Source: Agrocybe praecox (lineage: Eukaryota > Basidiomycota > Agaricomycetes > Agaricales > Agrocybaceae). Taken from it: a stretch of DNA of 14,939 nucleotides. A program made the position numbers and the translations under genes. Each line of letters opens with the position of its first letter. The stretch's first letter is position 1. Positions 8,201-14,939 of the stretch are shown here, in pieces. The DNA lies in the NCBI GenBank assembly GCA_964017145.1, contig CAXHKQ010000200.1:1-14939 (forward strand), read 5' to 3'. The notes below the pieces were generated by a model. That model was given only the letters and a program-made list of their open reading frames with translations, ran no database searches and was not told the origin of the DNA.

Positions 8201-10918
8201 ACACCACCCACACTCTCATTCCGCGTATAGAACGTCTGCTCCAGCTCCGCATGGAACGCCTCGATCTTCTGCTTATTCCCGGGCACCCGCAGAATCCCCT
8301 CCTCTCTTACTCCGCGCACCATCAGCTCATCCAGCAGTCCCTGCAACACCAGCGGCACCAGCGACGAATCCTCACCGGTCACCTGCTGATCCCTCCGAAT
8401 CAACGCGTTCAGCGACACCCCAAACACATGGCCCTCCTCCTTGCGCTTGCGCTTGTACGGCTTCCGCTTGTCCAGCGCCACGTGATGCCGGTCGAAGAGC
8501 GTGGCCAGCTCCAGCCACAGCAGCGGCTGCAGCCGCTTGAGATCCGCCTCGCCCAGAGTCGCAATGTCGCAGCACGGCTCGCGCATCCACTGCCAGCAGT
8601 CGTTGGCGCCCGGCGAGGAGGCCGCCGATGGGGGTGCTCCGTCGACGGTGTCGATGCCGGCGCCGCTGCTGCTGCGGCTCATCGCCATCATGTTCTCGAA
8701 GCTGATCGGCTCGTGGCTGCCGGCGCTGCGGGCGCTCAGGACGCTGTGGCGCATCGGCGAGTGGGCGGGCGAATGGTCGGGCGTGTCCAGCAGGAGAGGC
8801 TGGTCGTGACGCTCGGAGGCGGCGGAGGAGGCGGAGGAGGAGGCGGAGGAGGCGGCCGAAGCCGCCGACGAAGCGGAACTGTTGGAGGTGGGCTGGAGGG
8901 CTGGATCGCCGGTTTCGGCGCCGTTTTGGGTGGCATAGAGGGCGGCCAGTTGAGCGCCGGCGGTGTGACTGTATGTATGAAAAAGGGAGAGGTATGAGAA
9001 TCGGGAGCATCCACATAAATCAAGTTAGGCGCCATAAGGGAAAAAACATGCATTTTTCGAAAATGTCGTTATATTTTTCTAATATTTCAACTACACCAAC
9101 GTCAGTTGTCACCTTTTTCAGGACGGGGATGTTAGAAGCTAAGTTTGTCCGGCTCGAATAAATCAGCTCTTTACCTATTGATAGCTCAGTAGAGCTCCAG
9201 CAATCGGACACTCTCTTAATTAAAAAATCGACAAACAATGTAGAAGGAATGAACCGATTTTGATGCTCTTTGGAACATGGGTTAATATTGTCGATTTACG
9301 ATTATGCTCAAAAACATTTTACGATTTCTGTACACGATTCTGTAAACTATTTTACGATTTCTGTACACGACATAACATGGCTTGAATAATCAGAACAAAC
9401 AATTTTCAGCTTTATCTGTTAGGGTTATTAAAACCCAACGAAAATTCAGTTTTTCAAAATATGATTTTTCATCGAGATTCATGAGTTTGAGTGGAACAAA
9501 ACACATGCTCCAGTAATCGACACTTTGCGCACCACACAGTTAATCGCAAAAGAGTTCCGACAGGGGGTTTTTGGCCAGGGGTTTTTGGCCAGAGCCGACG
9601 TTTTCTAGATCTTTTAATGATTGAGTTATGTTCATCCACTGAATACTCAACTTTCTGCCGAGTTTGAGCATTGTAGAGACCACAGGGTGGACCTGTGGAG
9701 CCGTTTTCGTTTCGGAAAACACGACCCCAAAAATAAAAAAATCCACAACGATTGTTTTTAAATTTTTTCGAGTGATGAGGTTTTGTGCGCTATTTTATTA
9801 CATTACCAATCATTTGAGTATATACACATCGTTCTAAGTCACTCCTGTGACAAGTTAGGTCTCTTCCTCATGTGACAAGTTACGTCTCTTTAACCGACGC
9901 CGAAACGCAAATATTTTGTATGGGAAGTGAAATAAAATCATCCTCTCCATACAAAAAATCCGTGTTTCGTCTTCGGTTAAAATGCCGTAGCTTGTCACAG
10001 CAATGTTTTAGAACGATGTGATTTCTGATTGTAGGAGCACACATTTTGAAACAAAGTCAAAACATACCTTCGGTTTTTCGATTATATCCGAGTTCCGTTA
10101 ATTTATACATAAACACTTTGTATCGACAAAAGGTGGAGAGGAAAATTGGATAACTAGAAGGTTTTAAATTTTTGGAAATCTGTTAGAAAATACCATCTCA
10201 ACGGGTGTTTTCCGAAAGTGTTCGATTGCTGGAGCATCTACTCTACTGTGTTATTTACTGACGAGATCATGAAAATTCTCAGCATCGTTAGTTAACATCA
10301 AACTTGATACTTTGGATATGTCGATTCAGCTATTCCACTGACAATCCATTCAGCAACAAGTGCGATTCACACTAATAATGCTGTGTAATTTTTTGTGATC
10401 TTGTCTGTAAAAAACGTTGTACTGACTTCGCGACTCAAATTATGATAGATAAGCTAGAAAATTAAAAATAATAATCACGCGAAGACAAATAAAAAAATCA
10501 AAGTTACGGAATTGGTTTCCTTTTGGATGCTTATACACAGAGTTCGAGTCGCTAACAAATATCATTAACAGTAGGTTCAGGTTAAAAATGAGCTTCCAAC
10601 TCCAATCATTCATATCCGCACTTACCCAACCGAACACGACGGATCGGAGCCGGAGCGGATGCGCGGCAAATGGATCGTGCCCAGCCGCTGGAAGCCCAGG
10701 AGTTCGATGCCCTCCGCCGAGTAGAACGGAATGTCGCAGCGGATGTGCGAGCCGCGGAACAGATCGGCGCTGCCGCGCAGCGGAGCGCTGGGCGTGCGGC
10801 GCAGCTGCTGCTTGCGATTGCCGAGCGGTGGCGGAGGCGAGGCGGTCGGATCGAAAATCGACACGAACGTCGGTCTGTTGGTGGTGGTGACGTTGTTACA
10901 ACAGAGTCGAGTTAGCAT
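4911..10918 (-). CDS. conu: Rho GTPase-activating protein, conundrum/ARHGAP18 family (4 coding exons)
   Basis: This is the whole-gene entry. Coding segments on the minus strand are 10918-10626, 8968-8088, 7680-7497 and 5211-4911. All three junctions have GT donors and AG acceptors and join in phase (2/1, 1/2, 2/1), giving 552 codons if translation starts at 10918. The order is a conserved N-terminal patch (residues 60-90), a Ser/Ala-rich linker (about 128-149), a basic KRKRKEEG stretch, a RhoGAP domain (about 275-465) with arginine finger R325, and a basic C-terminal tail. In flies, Conu is known to inactivate RhoA and to bind Moesin at the cell cortex; I infer the same role here. No frameshift or internal stop is seen. 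True upstream exons may lie beyond the repeats to the right, so the N-terminus is the uncertain part. Confidence 0.88.
5350..5583 (+). repeat. dispersed repeat R2, copy 2
   Basis: The blocks TTTTTGCGACAC, GCTCTCGCATG and AGGGTATCAGCAACCT parallel the copy at 3040-3400. It ends where repeat R1 begins, so R2 and R1 adjoin here. It lies in the conu intron 5212-7496. Confidence 0.5.
5584..6075 (+). repeat. dispersed repeat R1 with fold-back F, copy 2
   Basis: The left part (5584-5912) matches the copy at 1180-1500. From 5824 the DNA folds back on itself: about 84 bp at 5824-5908 pair with 5984-6067. Shared words are GAATGAAA, ATTTGTG/ATTCGTG, CATT(C/T)GAGTGT and GTT(G/C)TAGTT. The loop (5909-5983) contains a diverged repeat of CCATACAA. 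It is intronic in conu and would form a long hairpin in the pre-mRNA. Confidence 0.75.
6092..7001. mobile_element. MITE with TGGGGCAAGTTTTGCC terminal motif, nested or duplicated ends
   Basis: The 21-bp ends at 6093-6113 and 6622-6642 are inverted repeats with one mismatch. The left end abuts TA, and TA lies one base outside the right end, as in Tc1/mariner-type insertions. A third copy of the same end, in the right-end orientation, lies at 6962-6980 and is followed by a diverged fourth (GCAAAACTTGACTCAC) to about 7001. Either one larger element runs 6092-7001, or a 550-bp copy sits beside a relic. No transposase frame is present. It lies within a conu intron. Confidence 0.75.
7002..7490. other. 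rest of conu intron 3
   Basis: A fragment at about 7025-7085 (TTTTCGTCAG, GTAGGCGTCC, CTTCGG) resembles the end of repeat R2 near 3308-3362. The remainder is A+T-rich and shows no other signal to me. Confidence 0.4.
7497..7680 (-). CDS. conu: conu exon, middle of the RhoGAP domain
   Basis: The acceptor is CCCCCTGCAG (AG at 7682-7681) and the donor is GTAAGT (7496-7491). The 184 nt keep the frame: the incoming G plus AA makes Glu, and the outgoing CG plus T makes Arg. The peptide includes ILCQLLPHENRNTLRAFLQF and NKMSQHNVATIMAPSLFPPR. The second of these is the characteristic late RhoGAP motif that contains the conserved Asn contacting the GTPase. Nothing is unusual in this exon. The downstream intron is 2.3 kb long and filled with repeats. 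Confidence 0.92.
7690..8081. other. conu intron 2
   Basis: This 407-bp intron (7681-8087) is A+T-rich, with A-runs near 7755-7775. Long frames across it on either strand run into the neighbouring exons and show no independent domain. I see no repeat structure. Confidence 0.5.
8088..8968 (-). CDS. conu: conu exon with N-terminal half of the RhoGAP domain
   Basis: The exon begins after the acceptor CATACATACAG and ends at the donor GTGAGT (8087-8082); 881 nt gives 293 whole codons. It first encodes a low-complexity Ser/Ala run (about 8820-8880), then the family motif LELATLFDRHHVALDKRK with the basic KRKRKEEG. The start of RhoGAP follows (FGVSLNALIRRDQ). The GTPase-activating arginine finger is the Arg of EEGILRVPGNK at 8289-8287. 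The conserved LLKRWLRELPLPLL helix, which contacts Rho, is near the 3' end. On the opposite strand the G+C-rich run opens long spurious frames (poly-Gly, poly-Pro), which are not genes. This exon carries the family identification. Confidence 0.93.
9564..9591 (+). repeat. 14-bp tandem duplication
   Basis: GGGGTTTTTGGCCA occurs twice with no gap, inside the terminal-inverted-repeat element. Confidence 0.8.
9780..10025. repeat. fold-back element F, copy 3
   Basis: Arms 9825-9923 and 9949-10020 pair. CACATCGTTCTAA and GTGACAAG(T/C)TA lie outside, and TTTAACCGA with TTTTGTATGG lie inside, leaving a loop of about 25 nt. The left arm also carries a tandem copy of TGTGACAAGTTA (9846 and 9870). GTGCGCTATTTTATTAC links it to the copies near 1410 and 6045. 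Confidence 0.75.
10251..10619. other. rest of conu intron 1
   Basis: A+T-rich intron DNA between the transposon relic and the donor of the first visible conu exon. I see nothing specific. Confidence 0.45.
10626..10918 (-). CDS. conu: conu first visible coding exon
   Basis: The open frame ends at a strong donor (GTAAGT at 10625-10620) in phase 2, which matches the next exon. Residues 60-90 (RCDIPFYSAEGIELLGFQRL followed by GTIHLPR) look like a conserved segment; the remainder is Pro/Ser/Arg-rich and probably disordered. Two starts are possible. One is the ATG at 10918, preceded by ACAAAA, a good fly-like context, with an in-frame stop about 20 codons further upstream. The other is an acceptor (CCACCAACAG) ending near 10875, which would make this an internal exon. 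I favour the ATG because a G+C-rich promoter-like patch lies just upstream, but the sequence alone does not settle it. Confidence 0.7.
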
Positions 10919-11235
10919 TTTTGTCGACGATGTTGCGCGTATGTCGCTTATACGTTTTTTGGTATATGTGTCGTAGAGTCACTCGGGCGCGCGCAGTTCG
11001 AGCAACGCGACAACATTTGCTGAAATGTGCGCAATTCGCGTGTTTGCCGTGACGTCCGCTGACCGCTGAGACGTCGCGATAAAGCCGCGCAATAAAAATC
11101 GCTTAGCCACCAGTCGGCGGCCAATTGGTCGCGACGTTGATTGCCATGGAAATTTATGCTACGGTGCTCGGCACTCATGCAAACATGCAAAATGCAAACA
11201 GCTCGTTATTCTGGACGTCCGAGGCGCGGACGTCA
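10919..11235 (-). promoter_or_regulatory. candidate conu promoter / 5' UTR, CpG-rich patch
   Basis: This roughly 300-bp patch is rich in CG dinucleotides (for example CGGGCGCGCGCAG and ACGTCGCG) and stands out from A+T-rich repeats on its right. It ends immediately upstream of the conu ATG. It contains several GACGTC-type (CRE-like) half sites, and a perfect 7-bp inverted repeat (GACGTCC and GGACGTC) at 11213-11233. I see no convincing TATA box or initiator. The 80-codon frame across it shows no domain. It may equally be an undetected exon. Confidence 0.4.
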
Positions 11236-11319
11236 TTTCTAAGACGATGATTGTACTACTATATAATTAGTTATCTTAAACCATGCATAATAAACGAATT
11301 TTCTAAATTTGAGACAATT

Positions 11320-11720
11320 TTTGGAGGTATCCAATGATACAGTTCTATGGAATAAACATCATTCTATACTTTTCACAAAAAATCGCGTTACTACGCCCAC
11401 TAACAAGGCAGCTCCGTTTTTATATGGAGATATCGCCGAACGAAAAAGCGTGCAAACAATTTCATTTCAATTTTTCGATTGATTAGGATTTGTAGACAAT
11501 TTAATTATCTAAGTCAGTCCTGTGAAAAGTTATGTCCCTCATACTGTGGACGAAACTTCGTATTTTTTGTATGTGGTTAAATATTCGATTTAACTCGCCA
11601 AATTTCTGAAATTTGTGTTTAGAATAATGCCTATAACATTTCACTGGAATAAAATATGACAATTTGACTATACTCAAATGAAAGAAATAACATTTTCTAC
11701 AAATTCTTGTCAATCGAAAA
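11320..11720 (+). repeat. R1 fragment and fold-back element F, copy 4
   Basis: The block AACATCATTCTATA at about 11346 matches the R1 copy at 5687. At 11485-11720 diverged arms pair: GGATTTGTAGA...GTGAAAAGTTAT on the left with ...ATAACATTTCACTGG...TCTACAAATTC on the right. The centre keeps the TTTTTTGTATG word seen in copy 3. No coding is seen. Confidence 0.6.
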
Positions 11721-11796
11721 TAATTGCATTCATTTTCTTTCAGTTATTTCTCCATATGAAAACAGAGCGGTCTGGAAAAATGGTTATTTTGCATGA

Positions 11797-12463
11797 CTGG
11801 GTTGAACAATTCGTATCGTTTGGTAGTGGAAGACACTCTATTGATGAAATTATTTCCGAATAATCAACATAGTTTCTTTGAAGGATGATGAGGTTCAAAT
11901 ACGGATAATAACGTAATTGGGCTGAAATTCAAAGCCATTTCTTCGAATTTGGGCATAACAACTTTTTCTTTATATTGGATGATTTCGAGTTCGCGCGGCA
12001 GTCACTTTACTAAGAGCTTTCGCATGACAAGAACATATTTCAGAATTGTCCAAACATTTTTATCTTCCGAAATTATTTTGTGACATTTTTATGTTTTTTT
12101 CTTCTGTAAATAATCGAAACATTAGGTGATCAAATGGTCAGTACAAAATGTAAAACAAAAATCGCGAATATTTTTTTCGGCTTCGGCAAAAACCGAGATA
12201 ACACTTTCTCTTCATTTTTGTTTTTTGCCGCAATTTATCCCACTAAAAACAGTGTTTTTACAAGGACATGAAATACGCCAATACCCATTTGCTCGCATTA
12301 ACAAAAGTTGCTTCAATCAAATGTGTATATTTAACGAACCAAAAGTCCTATCGATGTCAAATGTTGTATGTTGTCCTTCGATGGATCAATGTTGATTATT
12401 CACAAATAATTTCATCAGAAAGATGTGTCCTACTATCGAACGATACGAATTTTCCAGCCCAAC
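11797..12463. repeat. inverted repeat with approximately 92-bp arms enclosing an R2 copy
   Basis: Arm 11797-11888 pairs with 12371-12463. Shared words include AATTCGTATCGTT, TGATGAAATTATTT and GAATAATCAACAT. Between the arms, 11900-12130 resembles repeat R2 (AGAGCTTTCGCATG, CCGAAATTATTT, GAAACATTAGG). Long terminal inverted repeats around a noncoding core suggest a fold-back or MULE-like non-autonomous transposon that may itself define R2. Confidence 0.75.
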
Positions 12464-12553
12464 TGTTAAGTTAACTACTAGTGAGGAGTGCGCCTGAAAA
12501 AAACGCATAACTATAAAATCGAATAACTCATGAACTTGTTCAGCAATCTTCAA

Positions 12554-12588
12554 AAATGAATGGATTGAATATTAAATGAATGGATTGA
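12554..12588 (+). repeat. 15-bp direct repeat, period 20
   Basis: AAATGAATGGATTGA occurs at 12554-12568 and 12574-12588, close to the downstream end of the Bel/Pao element. Confidence 0.75.
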
Positions 12589-12650
12589 TGGACAAATAAA
12601 ACAAAAACATTCGATTTTGACAAAGGTATCGAGCTTTCCAGAATACCTTT

Positions 12651-12818
12651 TGTCTCCGCCGGGAGTGGACTGTATTTCGCCGCCGCAAGTGAATTGAAAA
12701 AGACGCACGACCGACCGTTTACGTTGTCCAAATCCAATTATTTTATTTTTCACCGTTGACATATAATTTGTTATGACGATGCCTGCGTCGATCGAAATGC
12801 GTAGCAGTGGCGGCAACA
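12651..12818 (-). repeat. 3' LTR of the Bel/Pao element
   Basis: The end at 12651 is fixed by comparison with the 5' LTR. The start at 12818 is inferred from a TGT following the purine-rich AAGGTGGGCGGAA, a likely polypurine tract. That gives 168 bp, short for the family. The flanking bases CCTTT at 12646-12650 would be one target-site duplication; the other lies outside the window. Confidence 0.7.
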
Positions 12819-13045
12819 TTCCGCCCACCTTGCCGTAAGGCAACTCCAGATAACGCCATGTCCGCTCTCATACGCACATCATGCTGATGTTTTCCCGCAT
12901 CAAACTTGGCGTCAGTTTCCACGTCGAATCTTTTAGCCGATCCACTCAGCATCCAGCCGAACTCAGTATTTTGAGCGACCAATCCGTCGGCCCGACGAAC
13001 TCCTTGCTGCAGCACCTCTGCGACCGTTGCAGCGCCAAGCAACAA
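12819..13045 (-). pseudogene. Bel/Pao post-protease remnant
   Basis: This piece begins LLLGAATVAEVLQQG, followed by TEFGWMLSG near 12958, the conserved step between protease and reverse transcriptase in Bel/Pao polyproteins. Only about 45 codons separate this motif from the LTR, and they match no reverse transcriptase. The deletion junction therefore lies about 12850-12940. The bases just before the LTR probably represent the far 3' end of pol and the polypurine tract. Confidence 0.75.
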
Positions 13046-13944
13046 GTCGATTTACCGGACTGCCAATATCCCTCGTCCGCGAGCTGCAAACCAGCTAGGC
13101 ATGTGCGCGTTGATTTGGAGATGATCACTGATGGTGAATCTGCAGTGATCCTCTCCAACACCAAGGCACACATATCGACCGCACGACTGTTCATGTTGCA
13201 AGCTGCCACCGTGAACTGCACGCTCCTGTTCAGCTTGCCCGCCGCCGCTTCAGCTACGCCGGTAAGATTGACGTCCGCAGCACGCCACTTCAACCCCAAC
13301 TTGTGCACCGCATGTCGTGAAATAAGCGATACCTCAGATCCCTGATCCATGAGCGCACGCAGTTTCGCTGTCCGTCCATCCGTCGTCGTCACAACCACCC
13401 AAGCCGTCGGCAACAGTGTCACGCGGTGATCAGACGTCGCAGCTGCCGTGAAGCTGTGCTTACTCACGCGTGACGGGCCGTCTGGCGGCGTTGCACGAAT
13501 CCCGCTCTCTGCTCCGCTGGCCAATATCCCCTTACTGGTTCCCGCACCTACATTGACGCCTGCTCGTGCCGCTGGTGCAGCCGAACCAACCGAATCCGCA
13601 ATGTGCAGCATCGTGTGGTGATTATGATGACAAACATGACAACCATACCTGCTTTTGCACGCCTGCGCAAGATGTCTGCTGCCGCTGATGCACCGGTAAC
13701 AAATTCGCTGCTTCGCTACGAATGTTCGCCGCTCCGACACGGACTTCGCCTTGAACTGTCGGCATTCGTACAATCGGTGCGCGCCTTCGCACATTGCGCA
13801 CTTGACGTTGCCGTTGCTCACCGTGACCACATGCGACCGTACGTTGCGCCAACCCTGAGCAGCACCTTCCGCATCTTGTGCTTGCGGCACATTCACTGCC
13901 TCCTTCACACCTTTGAGCGCCTCCAATTTGCCCAAACCCCACAA
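13046..13944 (-). pseudogene. Bel/Pao zinc knuckles and aspartic protease
   Basis: This frame takes over from gag near 13940. Cys/His boxes follow: CAMCEGAHRLYEC near 13800, CYRCISGSRHLAQAC, and CHVCHHNHH. A low-complexity Ala/Gly linker comes next. The retroviral-type protease follows, with the active-site motif ALMDQGSEVSLIS (Asp at about 13347). DQGS in place of DTG/DSG is typical of Bel/Pao. The frame is lost at about 13045-13060, where homology to the family continues in another frame. Confidence 0.85.
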
Positions 13945-14803
13945 AGGAACGCGTCAAGTTCGGCGAACGTGGGCATCACCTTACTAGCTCCCTGAAACGC
14001 TTCCCACGCCGTGCGAGTAACAATGTCGAGCTTCGTGACGGTGAGGACAACGAGTATGTCGTCGAGCTCACCGGTCCGGCGATTCAGCACCTGCAACGCT
14101 CGCACACAGTTCGTTGTACCGTTGAGCAACCGCGACAATTGCACCGGACACTCATACTGCATGGCCGGAAAGTTCAACAGTTTGTCAATAAGTCGAAACA
14201 CTACCAACCGCTCGTTCTCGAACTTCTTTGCCAGAACATTCCATGCCGTGACGAAGTTTCCATCTTCTAGCGCAATGCCGGCTATCTCATCAGCTGCCTT
14301 CCCGACACACGACTCGCGCAAGAAATGCAGCCGGTGGACGTTACTCAGCGACGTGTTGTCAATAACCAACGCCTTGAATACGTCACGAAAAGCTCCCCAC
14401 TCTTCCCACTCACCAGTGAACGTCGGCGGCTTGATTGGTGGAAGCTGGATGTTCGACATCGTCGACGCCGCTGGTGTACCGGCTACCGCTACGGCCTCCT
14501 GAGAAACCACGAATTTTTCCTCCAATTTAATGAGGTAAAATTGTGCCTCTTCCACCATCTCCTGGATGCTTGCACGCACCTCTTCGTCGAACGCCGGTGT
14601 AGCAATCTTCTCGTCCTGATTATCCTCGGCCTCTTGCCAGGCAAACCACGCCTCCTGATACGCCACCCATTCTGCGTCAACGTGTTCTGGCGCATTTGAA
14701 CAGCCTTCAGACTGTCGTATTTGTTGACAGATTTCTTCGAGTTTTCCAGAAACTTCTCGATTCTGCCGCCGATGCGCTGGACCGCCAGCACCAACTTCTT
14801 CAT
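13905..14803 (-). pseudogene. Bel/Pao gag, two reading-frame pieces
   Basis: Translation would start at the ATG 14803 (MKKLVLAVQRIGG). The frame breaks at about 14690-14710 and continues in another frame with a Glu/Ala-rich helical stretch, then QLPPIKPPTFTGEWEEW, the hallmark of the Bel/Pao gag (DUF1759 family). The second frame stops at 13905. In an intact element gag and pol form one long reading frame, so these breaks disable it. The upstream part of the longer frame (14903-14804) is LTR and leader read in frame, not protein. Confidence 0.85.
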
Positions 14804-14845
14804 GATGAAAACAACGGCCAAAATCCGGACTCAATTGGACCAAAA

Positions 14846-14939
14846 TGTCTCCGCCGGGAGTGGACTGTATTTCGCCGCCGCAAGTGAATTGAAAAAGACG
14901 CACGACCGACCGTTTACGTTGTCCAAATCCAATTATTTT
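14846..14939 (-). repeat. 5' LTR, 3'-terminal 94 bp visible
   Basis: These 94 bp are identical, base for base as I read them, to 12651-12744. The rest of the LTR is beyond the window. A TGGTCC-type primer-binding candidate follows within a few bases on the minus strand (about 14842-14825); I could not assign the tRNA. Confidence 0.9.

Larger units (their letters stand above)
9185..10250. mobile_element. terminal-inverted-repeat element in conu intron 1
   Basis: The left end (9185-9215, CAGTAGAG then CTCCAGCAATCGG and ACACT) recurs inverted at 10212-10250, where GCTCCAGCAATCGAACACTT can be read on the minus strand. A further copy in the left orientation is at 9505-9532. The 1.07-kb interior has no transposase frame and contains a second fold-back element (9780-10025). 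I interpret it as a non-autonomous DNA transposon that received a later insertion, or as two abutting copies. Confidence 0.65.
12651..14939 (-). mobile_element. Bel/Pao LTR retrotransposon, internally deleted, cut by window edge
   Basis: On the minus strand the order is partial 5' LTR (14939-14846), gag, CCHC zinc knuckles, aspartic protease, the short conserved GWMLSG motif that follows protease in this family, then directly the 3' LTR (12818-12651). Reverse transcriptase, RNase H and integrase, which normally make up most of the pol region, are absent. The gag (DUF1759-like) and DQGS protease identify Bel/Pao. The LTR begins TGT and ends ACA with imperfect inverted ends (TGTTGCCGCC and GGCGGAGACA). 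The element could move only with enzymes supplied by an intact relative. Confidence 0.88.

Noticed and set aside
8089..8997. 302-codon plus-strand frame with poly-Gly and Gln/His-rich stretches
   Set aside because: It is the antisense of the conu RhoGAP exon. The minus-strand protein is a clear family match, and the low-complexity plus-strand peptide is its shadow.
8736..9053. Minus-strand proline-rich frame with a run of prolines
   Set aside because: It is out of phase with both flanking conu exons. The Ser/Ala frame joins them correctly at the acceptor ending at 8969.
9846..9889. Short direct repeats of TGTGACAAGTTA as a CRISPR-like array
   Set aside because: There are only two units inside a fold-back arm, in a eukaryotic context with introns.
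12881..14502. Several plus-strand frames of 95-163 codons
   Set aside because: All lie opposite recognised Bel/Pao gag and protease sequence and match no domain.
1..14939. tRNA, rRNA or other structured RNA genes
   Set aside because: No tRNA A/B box pair with a cloverleaf and no rRNA-like segment was recognised; the hairpins seen are transposon fold-backs.

Overview
The window looks like insect, most likely dipteran (possibly mosquito), nuclear DNA. The evidence is short introns with canonical GT/AG ends, G+C-rich exons in A+T-rich surroundings, a Bel/Pao-type LTR retrotransposon, many MITE-like fold-back repeats, and a RhoGAP gene whose best match is Drosophila conundrum (conu/ARHGAP18). 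The species call is inference; the gene calls come from reading the minus strand through its splice sites.

Layout. (1) 819-2489, minus: a four-exon DnaJ (J-domain) gene with one predicted membrane segment. Exons 1 and 2 are clean. Exons 3 and 4 keep recognisable protein but are broken by about six single-base frame changes and one in-frame TGA. Its third intron carries repeat DNA. (2) 2490-4900: intergenic DNA and the probable 3' UTR of the next gene, with a diverged repeat and a strong inverted repeat at 3831-4075. (3) 4911-10918, minus: conu, four coding exons in perfect splice phase, giving 552 codons if translation starts at 10918. Its introns hold most of the repeats: fold-back copies, a MITE whose ends carry a TGGGGCAAGTTTTGCC motif, and a terminal-inverted-repeat element that contains another fold-back. 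(4) 10919-11235: a G+C/CpG-rich patch just upstream of that start, a candidate promoter/5' UTR. (5) 11320-12480: repeats only, including an approximately 92-bp-arm inverted repeat. (6) 12651-14939 (cut by the window edge), minus: a Bel/Pao element with gag, zinc knuckles and aspartic protease, but with reverse transcriptase, RNase H and integrase missing. The part of its two LTRs that can be compared is identical over 94 bp, so the insertion is young, yet its reading frame is broken at three places.

The two genes are on the same strand, head to tail, and have unrelated roles: RhoA inactivation at the cell cortex for conu, and an Hsp70 co-chaperone for the DnaJ gene. I see no defence island, CRISPR array, operon, tRNA or rRNA, and no evidence for a new multi-gene system. 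The most useful observations are the frame-broken but splice-intact DnaJ gene, the internally deleted yet young Bel/Pao copy, and the dense set of intronic fold-back repeats.
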